From Telmatactis stephensoni (lineage: Eukaryota > Cnidaria > Anthozoa > Actiniaria > Isophelliidae), in assembly GCA_029948255.1 (NCBI GenBank), contig JALIZF010001467.1, positions 186,001 to 250,000 on the forward strand: a stretch of DNA of 64,000 bases, written 5' to 3'. Made by a program: the position numbers and the translations under genes. The notes under the pieces were generated by a model. The model made no database searches. It was not told the DNA's origin and worked only from the letters and a program-made list of their open reading frames with translations. Below, in pieces: positions 1 through 10,103 of the stretch; the stretch's first letter is position 1, and the number at the start of each line of letters is the position of its first letter.

Positions 1-589
1 CCTTCATTTTCCATGTTCCTTTACTTGTACAAACTGCCATCAATGTTAAAGTGTTCCTAGCATTACGGTCAGAACATGTTCCTTCAACTTGCACTTGATT
101 TGCTACAGAATCATCTACTGGTGATGCAGTTTTGGGGAATATCACTAAATCTAGGTACTTAGTCCCTGGTATAGCTGGGCAAACGTAGCGCACAATTTGA
201 ATATTGTGTAAGGTTAGACACGCTCCTTGGTCGTAGAATGCTAGATAAAAACCATCCAACTTTGCTACAATAGATACATTCATTTCATTGGAGTCTCCTA
301 ATCCAGTTGATCGATCAGGGATGATAGTTGGTTTAGCAACAGCTATTTCCCGAAAACCATTTGGAGGAGCTGGTTTTGAAGCAGATTGGCTTGTTTGTGC
401 AGAGTATAATTTGAAAGTTTCTTTACAATATCGAGACCCTTTTTTACATTTTCTAGTTGTATATAATATTGTTATAAACACACGTTTTGCGCCGTTGAAA
501 TTTATGAAGTCAGTTCTCAACCAGTTGGTGGGTTCCCGTATTGTAGTAGAGAAGTCGCAGACGGAATATTTTCCTTTAAGTAAAAACCA
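1..589 (-). CDS. Eph-receptor-like ligand-binding domain exon (partial gene)
   Basis: Reading the minus strand from 589 down to 1 gives one uninterrupted frame that carries the hallmarks of the Eph receptor ligand-binding domain: an NWLRTDF segment, CKETFKLY, and GFYLAFYDQGAC followed by a Cys-Pro, then a Cys-rich stretch with GTCSD and AVCTSKGTW as at the start of the following Cys-rich region. A good acceptor (polypyrimidine tract ending TTTCAG) lies at 590-600 on the minus strand, and the first codon is TGG. The frame stays open to the window edge, so the rest of the ectodomain, and any transmembrane and kinase parts, lie outside. In other animals this domain binds ephrins at the cell surface. 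Whether this protein has a kinase domain or is a secreted or decoy form cannot be told. Family assignment is from motif recognition. Confidence 0.8.
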
Positions 590-622
590 CTGAAACAAAA
601 GTGATAATAATAAAGATTTTCA

Positions 623-904
623 ATGGATGTGACAGGCATAACAAGAGCAGCCCACTGGAATGTTGAAAATGCTAATTTGATGGCTATGAAGAACGCTCAT
701 CTTCGTTATTTAGATTTAAATAACATCATTCAGTTGTATTTTTCATTAATTCATCCTTTTCTAACCTATAGTCTTATTGTGTGGGGTAATATATACCCTA
801 CTACTCTAAATCCAATTATCATACTCCAAAAAAGGCTCTTCGGATTATTACATTTTCAAAGTTTCGAGACCATTCATCCCCTTATATACGGGATTTCCCC
901 ATAA
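623..904 (+). mobile_element. Non-LTR retrotransposon (LINE) reverse-transcriptase remnant
   Basis: The frame contains LYFSLIHPFLTY, VWGN and IILQKR in order. This is the thumb-region signature found downstream of the RT catalytic core in CR1/Jockey-type LINEs. There is no YADD core or endonuclease nearby, and the frame breaks at 904, so this is a dead fragment. It lies inside the inferred Eph-like intron, antisense to that gene. Confidence 0.65.
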
Positions 905-1026
905 TATGCATAAATTAACGCCGATTGCAGGGACACACCTAGCACTGAAACTTCAATCCTTTAGCTACTATGTCTTAAAACATCTTAAAGAATCGACTAC
1001 AGGAAAGCGGTTTTTAAACCGTTTAT

Positions 1027-1311
1027 TTGTTATCGGTTGGTGACCAAAAAAACTGTTTCCAGACACCTGAAATGGTCCTACAAGCTAAAAAGAATCCACA
1101 GCAACTAGATATTTCTTCTGTACTCAGCTGCCTAACAAGGGCTTTTCAACTGCTGGGGAATGTTAACAATCACGTATCTGAAAAGCGTAGGGCCCAAGTC
1201 CTCAGCAAAATCGGGCAAAAGTACACGTCCTTGTCCAACGAGACTTGGGAGAACTGTGGCAAAGACCTATTTAATTTGGTCAGGAGTTTGAAGTTGAGTT
1301 CACCATTATAA
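1027..1311 (+). mobile_element. Possible retroelement gag-like fragment
   Basis: The open frame has the pattern LDISSVLSCL, LLGNVNNHVSEKRRAQVL and KYTSL. I associate this with gag-like proteins of tyrosine-recombinase (DIRS-type) retroelements in cnidarians: a leucine-rich helix, then LxGNA/V, then RR. It has no good start codon and no neighbouring RT or recombinase. The assignment is tentative. Confidence 0.35.
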
Positions 1312-1439
1312 TACTAGATTAGCATTAAAAAATTCTTACAAACTCCCTGGAGCAAGGACAAACTACACAAAATTCTCAATTATATTCGTTTCCAAAGACC
1401 ATCTGTATGGAAAAATCTAGATGAGGACGTTATAGAGCT

Positions 1440-1770
1440 AACTTAACATCTAATTACTTAACCTGTTAACTCCCCTTTCTTTCTAATTTTTGTTTTTTCT
1501 TTTCTTTTTCTTTCTTCTTTTTCTAATCCTTTTCCTTAATATTACCATTAGTATTTTCTAAGTATTTAAATTACTATTTATTTGTTCAATATTGCACACT
1601 TGTTATCGTTATCCGCCGGTTTTTTCCTATACAATTCATATATTTGTATTTATTTCATTTGTTTGTATGTAGACCTTTATTTTTTGCAAAAAACACATGT
1701 TTAGGGCCATCTGCTCGATTAGTTAACCTATTCAGATGGCCCGTATCCTTTCTTATCTTTATAGATAATG
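1440..1770 (+). other. Retroelement 3'-end-like tail with stem-loop
   Basis: A T-rich stretch is followed by a stem-loop in which GGGCCATCTG (about 1713) pairs with CAGATGGCCC (about 1733). A pyrimidine-rich 3' UTR ending in a hairpin is common in cnidarian LINEs, and the LINE fragment lies just upstream. I see no coding potential. Confidence 0.35.
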
Positions 1771-1771
1771 T

Positions 1772-2066
1772 ATATAGTCAATTGAAGAAACGTTGTCGGG
1801 TCTAAAAACATAGAACATAGAAGCTAAGACCGAAATGGTGCTTGGGATGTCAATAATAATATTTTGATTTATTCATTTACGCTTTGCCTTCGATCCAAAA
1901 TGCCAAAAGCGTGTTCAGGACCTGGGTTGGCGGGCCGTTTGGCTTTGATCTTTTATCGGTTGCAGCTTAAATGAATAAATCCAAATATAATCATTGACAT
2001 CCCATGCACCATTTCGGTCTCAGCTTCTGTTATTAGACCCGACAACGTTTCTTCAATTGACTATAT
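1772..2066. repeat. Foldback element, about 100-bp arms
   Basis: The left arm (about 1772-1885, with AAACGTTGTCGGGTCT) is the reverse complement of the right arm (about 1965-2066, with AGACCCGACAACGTTT). A central region of about 80 bp is GC-richer. It has no coding capacity, so it is a MITE or foldback transposon. Confidence 0.75.
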
Positions 2067-2096
2067 ATATAAATGTTGTATGTAAATTATAACTGA

Positions 2097-2456
2097 TGAG
2101 CTTTTAATGAGCAGGTATTTATAAATTCGTAAAACAGAAAAAGAATTACCATAGCTGGAAAGAGCATGTTAGAATCAGCAACACAGTAAAGTTTGAAGGA
2201 ATTAAATCCAAAACTCGCGAGAATATGAATTTTTGAAAAGTGTGAATTTGTAAAAAAAACTTTGCTGGTAGGCATCTCTTGCCTACCAGCGAATGTTTTC
2301 GTACAAAATTTCGATTTCGGAAAATTCATATCTTCGTGAGTTTGAAAGTTACTTCATTCAAACTTCACAGTTTTACTGATTTTGACGTGCTCTTTCCAGC
2401 TATGGTAATTATATTTCTGTACTGTGACTTTTGGAATTACATGATAAAAGCTCATT
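2097..2456. repeat. MITE family A, full copy
   Basis: The terminal inverted repeats carry ATTACCATAGCTGGAAAGAG and CTCTTTCCAGCTATGGTAAT, with outer ends close to GAGCTTTTA / TAAAAGCTC. The centre has a GGTAGGCA / TGCCTACC hairpin. Related copies lie at about 14460-15040 and, as one half, at about 46960-47150. It is non-coding. Confidence 0.7.
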
Positions 2457-2474
2457 AATGGATACAAATAAAAT

Positions 2475-2596
2475 CATTGTATTGTATTGTATTGTATTGT
2501 ATTGTATTGTATTGTATTGTATTGTATTGTATTGTATTGTATTGTATTGTATTGTATTGTATTGTATTGTATTGTATTGTATTGTATTGTATTGTA
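2475..2596 (+). repeat. (ATTGT)n microsatellite
   Basis: About 24 near-perfect tandem copies of the 5-bp unit. The unit length is not a multiple of three, so long apparent reading frames on both strands here are artefacts of the repeat. Confidence 0.98.
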
Positions 2597-2929
2597 TATT
2601 CCATTCATCACAATTTAGTATAGTGCATAGTTTTTCCCTGCTAATATCCTTCCCCTCCAACCTCGTTCTCTCCTCCTCATTTACATTTCTGTTTTGTAGT
2701 TAAGTCTAGTCTTAGCCTCCTTATCTAAATAAACAACTTATTTATCTATATTATACATTTAAGCAATTATATTTAGTTTCTTTTTCTCCTTCTTCTTCTT
2801 TACTGTGAATTTGTTAAAAAGGCGCTTGTAACAATATCTTATATTTCAGTGCTGCCCGCCTCGACTAGCCTAGCTATTTATTACTGTAAAAAAAATGCCC
2901 AACGTCTTGTCTCTTGTCTTGTCTCTTGT

Positions 2930-3190
2930 ATTGTATGGTATGGGGTGGGATGGGATGGGATGGGATGGGATGGGATGGGATGGGATGGGATGGGATGGGA
3001 TGGGATGGGATGGGATGGGATGGTATGGTATGGGATGGGATGGGATGGGATGGGATGGGATGGGATGGGGTGGGGTGGGATGGGATGGGGTGGGATGGGA
3101 TGGGATGGGATGGGATGGGATGGGATGGGGTGGGATGGGATGGGATGGGATGGGATGGCATGGCATGGCATGGCATGGCATGGCATGGCA
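2930..3190 (+). repeat. (TGGGA)n microsatellite, G-quadruplex capable
   Basis: About 50 copies of a 5-bp unit, mostly TGGGA, with TGGGG and TGGTA variants and a terminal block of TGGCA. GGG runs separated by two bases over about 200 bp meet the usual G-quadruplex pattern on the plus strand. Six overlapping repeat-encoded reading frames here are not genes. Confidence 0.98.
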
Positions 3191-3433
3191 ATTAAGGGAA
3201 ATTTGTTTGGTGAAAGTAATTTATTTAGTTGATATTTAACGCAACTCCTTAAATAAAATAGATGAAATATGTTTTTTACCTTCCACATGCAGCGCCATTG
3301 TCATGAATTCAAGTTGAATAAAAGGAAAAAAAACATTTCATCTGTTTTATTTTAAATTTGAGGCTTCAGTCGGTCAAATGTCAAATTCTGACTGCAGTGT
3401 TTTAAAGAGTATCGCAAGTTTAATTGTACTTAC

Positions 3434-3504
3434 ACTGAGTAAACCAGTACCATCTGGTCCTTTATCTACGTACCACCCATCTAATGGTCCAATAGGAAAT
3501 GATT
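3434..3504 (-). CDS. Upstream exon of the Eph-like ligand-binding domain
   Basis: On the minus strand a 71-nt open stretch is bounded by an acceptor (TGTTGTACAG at 3505-3514) and a consensus GTAAGT donor (3428-3433). It encodes SFPIGPLDGWYVDKGPDG and ends in phase 0, matching the phase-0 start of the exon at 589. The product resembles the N-terminal strand of Eph ligand-binding domains, where a GW/PLDGW segment precedes the YxVC segment that opens the next exon. The intron between them is about 2.8 kb and holds retroelement fragments and both pentanucleotide arrays. An earlier exon (signal peptide) should lie at higher coordinates; I could not find one with confidence between 3.5 and 10 kb. 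Confidence 0.65.
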
Positions 3505-3587
3505 CTGTACAACAGAAATATTTAAGGATCAGTCACTTATTAGTGGTAGGAGGTGGGAGTTATTTGTCCTTATGAAAAATGAAGGAT

Positions 3588-4008
3588 ATTAGCCACTTTC
3601 ATACCGTGAAGACTGGGTACGAGTCCCTTAAACTTTGATGATGGCAACACAAAACGTATGCAGTCAGAAAGAGCACATAGAGCTGTATATTATTCCCGAG
3701 GTTTGATATTAATGGGATATACATTGAAAGAGATACAGCAGTTCAAACATGCTAGATTTTACAAAGAAATGTATGGTTGTAGGGACATAAATGTCCACAA
3801 ATATCCCTACAACCATACATTTCTTTGTAAATTCTACATATTAAGAACGGCTGTTAAAACGTTCAATATTGGAACCAATTAACACCAAACTTCGGGATTT
3901 TATATCAGATAGCTCGATGTGCTCTTTCTGACTACATGAGTTTTGCTTTACCATCGTCAAAATTTGGGAGACTCGTACCCAGCCTTCACGGTATGAAAGT
4001 GGCTAATG
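3588..4008. repeat. MITE family B, full foldback copy
   Basis: The left end (ATTAGCCACTTTCATACCGT) is the inverse of the right end (ACGGTATGAAAGTGGCTAAT). Both arms carry a GGGTACGAGTC block and an AGTCAGAAAGAGCACAT block. The centre is a second perfect inverted repeat (AAATGTATGGTTGTAGGGA). A partial copy lies at about 8941-9130. Confidence 0.8.
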
Positions 4009-4610
4009 ATAAAAAGGCAACCAGGAGAACCGTTCCTTAACAGTAGAGTGAAAAAGGTTAAATCATCCTGTTTGATACTATGGCGTCCTCAATGGTCTTA
4101 AATTCGCACACGGAAGCCTTCCTCAAAAGTCTGGTTTTCAAGAGCGACGGAAGCAGAAATATTTCTATCGTGAAATGCATTGCTAAGTCTGCGCATGTTG
4201 CTTCTACTTCTGCTTCTGTCTTAAATTTACTGGTTAATAACTGTCGGCTGATTTCCCTTCAATGTGTACAGGCTAACAAATGTTCAAGTCAGCTCGCAAA
4301 AGCGACTTTATTCCGGTTATTCCCATGATAAATATTTAAAATATTTTCTGGAAAAAGGTTGTGCTGTGTAAAATGGATGTACGAATGACCTACCAGTGTT
4401 TTGAGAAGGTGCTTGCGAGATTGGAGTTATCAAAAACACCATCATGGCCCCAAAAATGAAATACGGATGAAACATCTTTTGAAGATGCTCTTTTTGGCTT
4501 TAATTCGTTTATTCTGTAAAAACATAACAACTGAACATGGTTTGGAGATGTTACAGACATCATCAAGAACATGTATTTTAATTTGATGATCACTGTTACA
4601 ACATCTGTAA
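4009..4610. other. No supported gene
   Basis: Short open frames occur on both strands (for example at 4080-4328), but none has recognisable domain content, splice signals or codon bias. I see no transposon ends. Confidence 0.5.
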
Positions 4611-4614
4611 TAAA

Positions 4615-4760
4615 CTGATTCGTATGACTGTGAAAACCGCATAGTCACCGCACGGTACGGTTACGACCGGAATTTCAAATATTTTTACTGTCATCAAAGC
4701 ACCGACACGGTCACAGTACGGCGCGGTAAGTTTCCCACTCATACGAAAACCGCACTACTG
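4615..4760. repeat. MITE family C, copy 1
   Basis: The short element runs from CGTATGACTGTGAAAACCGC to CACTCATACGAAAACCGC. The interior is rich in CACGGTACGG-type blocks. Related copies are at about 6770-6905, 8222-8300 (one half), 9135-9300 (two pieces) and 25755-25835 (one half). Confidence 0.7.
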
Positions 4761-4764
4761 TGTG

Positions 4765-5560
4765 ACGCGTCTAACCACAGAAAGTCTGGTTTCAACCGTC
4801 AACTACTGGTTAACTGTCAAAAAACACCCGAGTCTCAAATGCCCACATTCAGTTTTGAACATTCAGACGCCAAATTATGCGAAAACCCAATACTAGACGC
4901 TGGTCAAGACTATAACTCCAAATGAAACAAACGAATTCAATCGGTTTGAAAATTCACTTGAGTATAGTACGTTAAAAGTAGTTAATTAAATTTATAGCAA
5001 ACGGCTTAGGAAGTAAACTTTGAATTGATTTTTCAGATTTTTTATGATATGCGCATGATTTTTGTGAAATTTCATGTCCTTTAGACATATGCTGCCTGTT
5101 TTAGGATTCATGTTTGTATGGTATACCTTTAGAAGTTTATAAGACATTATCAAGCAACGTTCAAGCCATTTCAATGTTTATTGGACGTCTGGCCATTAAT
5201 GCATAATAATAATAATAATAATAATATTTATTACTTATAACGCGCATTTTCCATGTGGATATGATCAAATGCATGCTTTCATTTACTATATTTTGCGCTC
5301 TAAAGAACATTTTCAACTACGTAGTAGACAATTCTTGACATGTGCAAATTTTCTGGTCCTAATTTACTTGAATGCGCACTTATTTAGCATTTTCCTTTTT
5401 TCATCATGCCTATTGAAAAAGAAAGCATACTAACGCAACAGAGACGCAGCAGCGTTCGTTTAAAAATGTTTAACTGCATGCACGCATTATTTCCATGCTC
5501 ATTGTATGTCAATTTGCAACCACAATGAAGTGAAAAGTCCGAGGGGGACTGAGTACGAAC
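4765..5560. other. No gene seen; (AAT)n at 5208-5228
   Basis: AT-rich DNA with a short ATA/AAT triplet run. I find no credible exon or RNA gene. Confidence 0.5.
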
Positions 5561-6430
5561 ATGCTGGGCATGTCATTGCAACTGAACGGCTATCAACCTG
5601 TCTAGGGCATGACAATGATCTTGACATGCCAAGCATGTATTTTATCATGCAATGCAAGTTAGTTTACATGCCCAGCTGGTAGGCAAGTCAGATTTCATGC
5701 CTGGCATGTATCCCATCATGCAATGCAATCAAAATTTACATGCCCAGATCCAATCTCGTACCCAGAGCCTGCGTTCCTCTTGGTCAGCGACCGAGAAACG
5801 AGAGGCTCTGGCCAACACAAATTTTTAGTCCGCTATTTGCGGACTTGGCTTAACTGCGCATGTCAAGCTCAATCTGTGACAGAAAATTGCTGATCGAGAG
5901 CTTATTTTTATGCACCGTATTTAGAAATATACTCAGAGGTAAATAATGATATTTATGTGAGTCATTTGTGTGATTTATTTCACGTTTTGAAGCCTGTCAA
6001 GTGAATTTGAATCGATAGTCCAACGGCCCTCTTCGAAGCACGACCTTCAACGACCAACGGGCCACAAATCTCCTATTAAAACTGCACTAAATCTTATCGC
6101 TTGCTCACATCCTCTCGACATGAAGTAGTCTGACAATCTTTTTATATTCTGACAATGGTTCAGGCTACCCTGAACAATTTTACTTATCGAAAATTAATCG
6201 ATCTGGAAGTAATAATTTAGGATAATTCCGGGATATCTTGATTCTCAAAATATGCGAAGAATGTAAAATTCAAACGCTCCTTCTATTGTTCTGTCAACCA
6301 ATCAGAGTGCTCCAAATAACTGTATTGGCCAGAGCCTCTCGTTTCTCGGTCGCTGACCAAGAGGAACGCAGGATCTGGGTACGAGATTGGCCCAGATCAA
6401 GCTACTCGGACATGCCCAGCATGTAATTGG
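5560..6430. repeat. CATGC-rich repeat hosting a nested MITE
   Basis: The flanks (about 5565-5750 and 6405-6430) contain repeated palindromic blocks such as ACATGCTGGGCATGT and ACATGCCCAGCATGT. The block is interrupted by the element at 5751-6390. Confidence 0.6.
5751..6390. mobile_element. Nested MITE with target-site duplication (hAT-like size)
   Basis: It starts CAATCTCGTACCCAGA and ends TCTGGGTACGAGATTGG. The subterminal arms (GTTCCTCTTGGTCAGCGACC and its inverse) are nearly identical. It is flanked by CCCAGATC at 5743-5750 and 6391-6398, a 7-8-bp duplication of the host repeat. The 640-bp interior has no transposase. Assignment to hAT rests only on the duplication length. Confidence 0.75.
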
Positions 6431-6769
6431 CAAAAAAAGTTTAGAAAAAGCCAAACTAAACAGGTAAGTTATCTGATAAAAACATTTGTTGAAAGAATAG
6501 TCATTCAAATGCAATAATTATTGGAATATAATTTCTAAAAGCAGAAAAATGATTAACAGCTGTAAAGAGTGCAAGACATTGTGAAAAAACTTGAACAAGT
6601 TTGTTTATTGTTATATCTAATCTTTTCGCTATAAGGGCCCGAGTTTGCATGTTGCCGGAAATAAAACCGACTAAGGGCCCGTTCACATGAGGGTGCACTA
6701 CATAAGGGCCCTAAGAGATAAACGTTTTGAGTCTCAAAATCAAGTGCTGGACATGTATCCTGTACTAGA
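6430..6769. other. No gene seen
   Basis: Short frames exist on the minus strand, but none has domain content. It contains several GGGCCC-bearing blocks of uncertain origin. Confidence 0.45.
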
Positions 6770-6905
6770 GTAGATTTCATATGAGTGTGAAAACGGCACC
6801 GCACGGTCACGGCACGGTTACGGCAGAAATTTCGAATGCTTTTATAGAGATCAAGGCACTGAAACGGTTATGGCACGGCGTGGTCCTTCTCACACTCATA
6901 CGAAA
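6770..6905. repeat. MITE family C, copy 2
   Basis: It begins TAGATTTCATATGAGTGTGA and ends CACTCATACGAAACTGC, with the same CACGGCACGG interior as copy 1. Confidence 0.7.
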
Positions 6906-7009
6906 CTGCTCTAACGTCGAAAACACGATTTGTGAGAACTCACAGTCTATACAAAATGTGCTCGTGTTACTTGACATCTTTACTTTCGTCCTTGAAAAAT
7001 ATTGACTAA

Positions 7010-8215
7010 GGAAAATGTATTCAATTCAGGCCAGTAAAAGGTATGAATTTGTAAATTATGAATTCTTCTTATTAGCACTAAAATTCTTTCCCATTGAAAG
7101 ATGAGTTTTTCTGTGCGGTGCATGAATGTCCTTGAATTGTGTCGTTGAACGTACCTTTTTTGTTCAGCCTCAGGTCCACAAGCTTGTTTGGTATTTCGTC
7201 CCTTCTATCTGTTTAACCTGAATTAAGCAGAACTAGCTTACTGTCCGATTATCGAAAGCGAAATATTCCTATCACCAATTTAGGTTTCAGCCAATGAGCT
7301 AATGACAGTTTGCTGAAAAGGGTGTTCCTCAAAAATCGAGTTAAATAAAAATTGTCAATATCATGACAAGACCTACATTACCTCAAATTTAGGTTTATTA
7401 TTGAGCTAAGATAACTTTCTTGAGAATTTGACTCAGTTTTTCAGAGAAGCTGCCAAAAACATCCCGTAGTTCAAAGGACTACGAAGATATTGATTTTTAC
7501 TGACGGAAAAAGAAAGAAAAACAGGAGAGAAGGAAGGAAAAAGCAAGGAAGGATGGAAGGAAGGATAGATGGAAGGAAGGAAAGAGGGAGGGAAGGAAGG
7601 AAGAACGGAAAAAGGAACGAATTGGCGATGAAGGATGAAGAAAGCATCAGCGGAGGATTTTCAGTACTGCAAAAGAAATAAAAATACTTACAATTGTGAG
7701 GACAGTTTACTGCTTGAAAGTATGGCAGAAATTGTATTTCACTGTAATGTTTTTCAAAATATACAGTATTTATGTATATTGATATTAGCGCTATATAAGT
7801 TAATAATATAAGTTAATAAAGTTCAATGCGCAATTTAAATGGTGAATTCTCTCGCGCCGCATTGATGGCATAACACATTACTTGAAATATTGTTGGGTCG
7901 GTGCTGTTATTTGAATACTAGCCAATGTCATCTCTAATAATTCCATTATGTACCTTTAAAGAATTAAAACCCCCGCATTTGAATATATAGGGAATAAGGT
8001 TATGTAATATAACGAGTGTTAACATCTGTTTTGAACAAAGTGTAATATATAGTTTCTTGTAGAATATAGGCCGTTTTTATTAATTTGCCATTATACGACC
8101 GATATGAGGATTTTGGGTCGGGTGATCGTAATGTTTTAGTTACAAATATTTCCGCTCCAAAAAGTCATGGCCTTGATTGTCTGAGAGGACGTTACACCAT
8201 GTAGGGCTAGCCACT
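7010..8215. other. Non-coding; GGAA-rich tract at 7500-7610
   Basis: There is a purine-rich GGAA/GGGA simple repeat at about 7500-7610. The remainder is AT-rich and I find no supported exon or RNA gene. Confidence 0.5.
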
Positions 8216-8221
8216 GGCACT

Positions 8222-8300
8222 AAAGTAGATTTCGTATGACTGTGAAAACGGCATCGCACGGTCACGGCACAGTTACGGCAAGAATTTCAAATATTTTTGT
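8222..8300. repeat. MITE family C, half copy
   Basis: Only the left half is present (CGTATGACTGTGAAAACGGC and the following CACGGCACAG block). Confidence 0.6.
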
Positions 8301-8940
8301 AGGGGTGGTGGAAAAACGGCCGGTGAATTTAAAATGATGAACCCCAACCGCCAATGCATCCCGTAGGTAACTCGTGGATTGTTACACAAACTGAAGGGTT
8401 ACGTGAATGTACTCATCTATAATTATTTCTAAACTAAGTTTCAACATTTCGCTCTGGTTGAAACATTTTCTCGTGGAAACTCAAAGAAATATATTTTGAA
8501 AATAAAAGATGGTCAGCTAAAAATCATGGCTTTATGGTTTTTGGAGTTTTTGGAGATGCAAATTTTAAAGGAGGGAGTGAAACAAACTCCGTATCGATGA
8601 GTACATTTTCATAACACAGGTAGCCCAAACCACAAATGAAGAGTCTACTGTAAGGTGCAAAACCACAGGTAGCCCAAGTTCACTATGAGAGATGATTTAT
8701 TACCACTTATCAAAATACGTACGCGACTCGTAAAATATCAGCCCGTAATACACAAGAAAATATCTAATTAGGGATTTATTATATAACTGCTTCTTAGTTT
8801 CCTATTTTCCGATTGTTTTATGTAAAATATGGCAAACCAGTTTTCAACTATGTAATACGGTATATAATACGGCCTCATATTTGCTTAGTTCTCTCATCCT
8901 TATATGGTAAAATTACGTCATAGTTATATAATAACGAGAT

Positions 8941-9300
8941 TATTAGCCACTTCCATACGGTGAAGACTGGGTACGAGTCCCTCAAAGGTAACACAAAACT
9001 CAAATAGTCAGAAAGAGCACATCGAGCTATATAAAATCCTGAAATTTGGTGTTAATCTGGTTAATATTGAATGACTTGCAAAAATGCTAGAATTTACTGA
9101 CAAGGAAATGTATGGTTGTACGGACTGATTTTGTCCCCGTTCCCACTCATACGAAAATCGCTCTAAAAACATTCGAAATTCCTGCCGTAACCGTGCCGTG
9201 ACCGTGCGGTGCCGTTTTCACAGTCATACGAAATCTACTCTATAGACAACACGGCACTGACACGGCCACGGCACGGCGCGGTCCGTCTCACACTCATGCC
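8941..9300. repeat. Composite: MITE B half copy joined to MITE C pieces
   Basis: 8941-9130 matches one arm of MITE B. 9135-9300 contains family C ends in both orientations, suggesting repeated insertion of one family into another. Confidence 0.6.
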
Positions 9301-10100
9301 TGTGGCAGCTGTGGGCATTTCATTAGGGTTTTAGACTCTTCCTACCGAGCAGGGACTGAGGAAGAGTCTAGCATATCAGACCCCAGTCTTCCCCAGTCCT
9401 CCTGGCGTGCGGACACAGCTGGAATACCAACAACTGGTACAGCCAAAGCAGTATTTAAAAACCCTCTATAATGAAGTATGGATAATACGAATAATTTAGT
9501 ATTTATCATAATTATATTATGTTAGCCCTAATGCTGGATTCCCGTATTAAGGAATAGCCGGAGGGCTTCCACTGTATCATTTTTACATTTGTCTTTTTGT
9601 ATCTGTTCCGTTGACTTAAAAATTAATAACTGGCTAAAAATGGATAAACTAAAGTAAAACCTGTACAAAAATGTAAATCCTCTCAAAAACAAAACAATCT
9701 GCGATTGTAATCACCGGCATGCATTGGAAGCTTCACTACGTTATTCCTACGCATGCCCAAAACACTGTATCATGGTTCACTCATAACATTTTACATCAGC
9801 GTTGAGGATTGTCACACTCACTTTAATTGTTCTTGTGCGAAAAAATGCTCAGTTAATCGTATTTTTACGTATTCCTGTTAACTTTTGCTTAAAACCTTAT
9901 TCTCTGAGGACCTGTTTTGATAAAATTAAGTTATTATTTATTTTGGCAGGATATTTTCAAGTGCATTTATTTCATCAGCACTGTGTTTTCAACCAATAGA
10001 AATCCAGCTTCTTAGGAGCTTAAACTAAGAGTTCTGCTCAACAGGCGAGCAAGTTAGAAGCAAAACTGGGCTTCACCAATGTGTATAAGAAGTTTTTTCC
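9301..10100. other. Intergenic, upstream of WDR20
   Basis: A small inverted repeat (GACTCTTCC ... GGAAGAGTC) lies at about 9338-9388. The WDR20 promoter and 5' UTR should lie here, but I see no TATA box I would defend. Confidence 0.4.
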
Positions 10101-10103
10101 GTG

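Noticed and set aside
2849..3288. Six overlapping frames rich in MGWDG or HPIPS repeats
   Set aside because: All are produced by the (TGGGA)n array; no start context, homology or splice structure.
7685..7742. A further upstream exon of the Eph-like gene on the minus strand
   Set aside because: It has a GTAAGT donor and one frame loosely resembles the domain's N-terminus, but its phase does not fit the exon at 3504 and the alternative frame does not resemble Eph.
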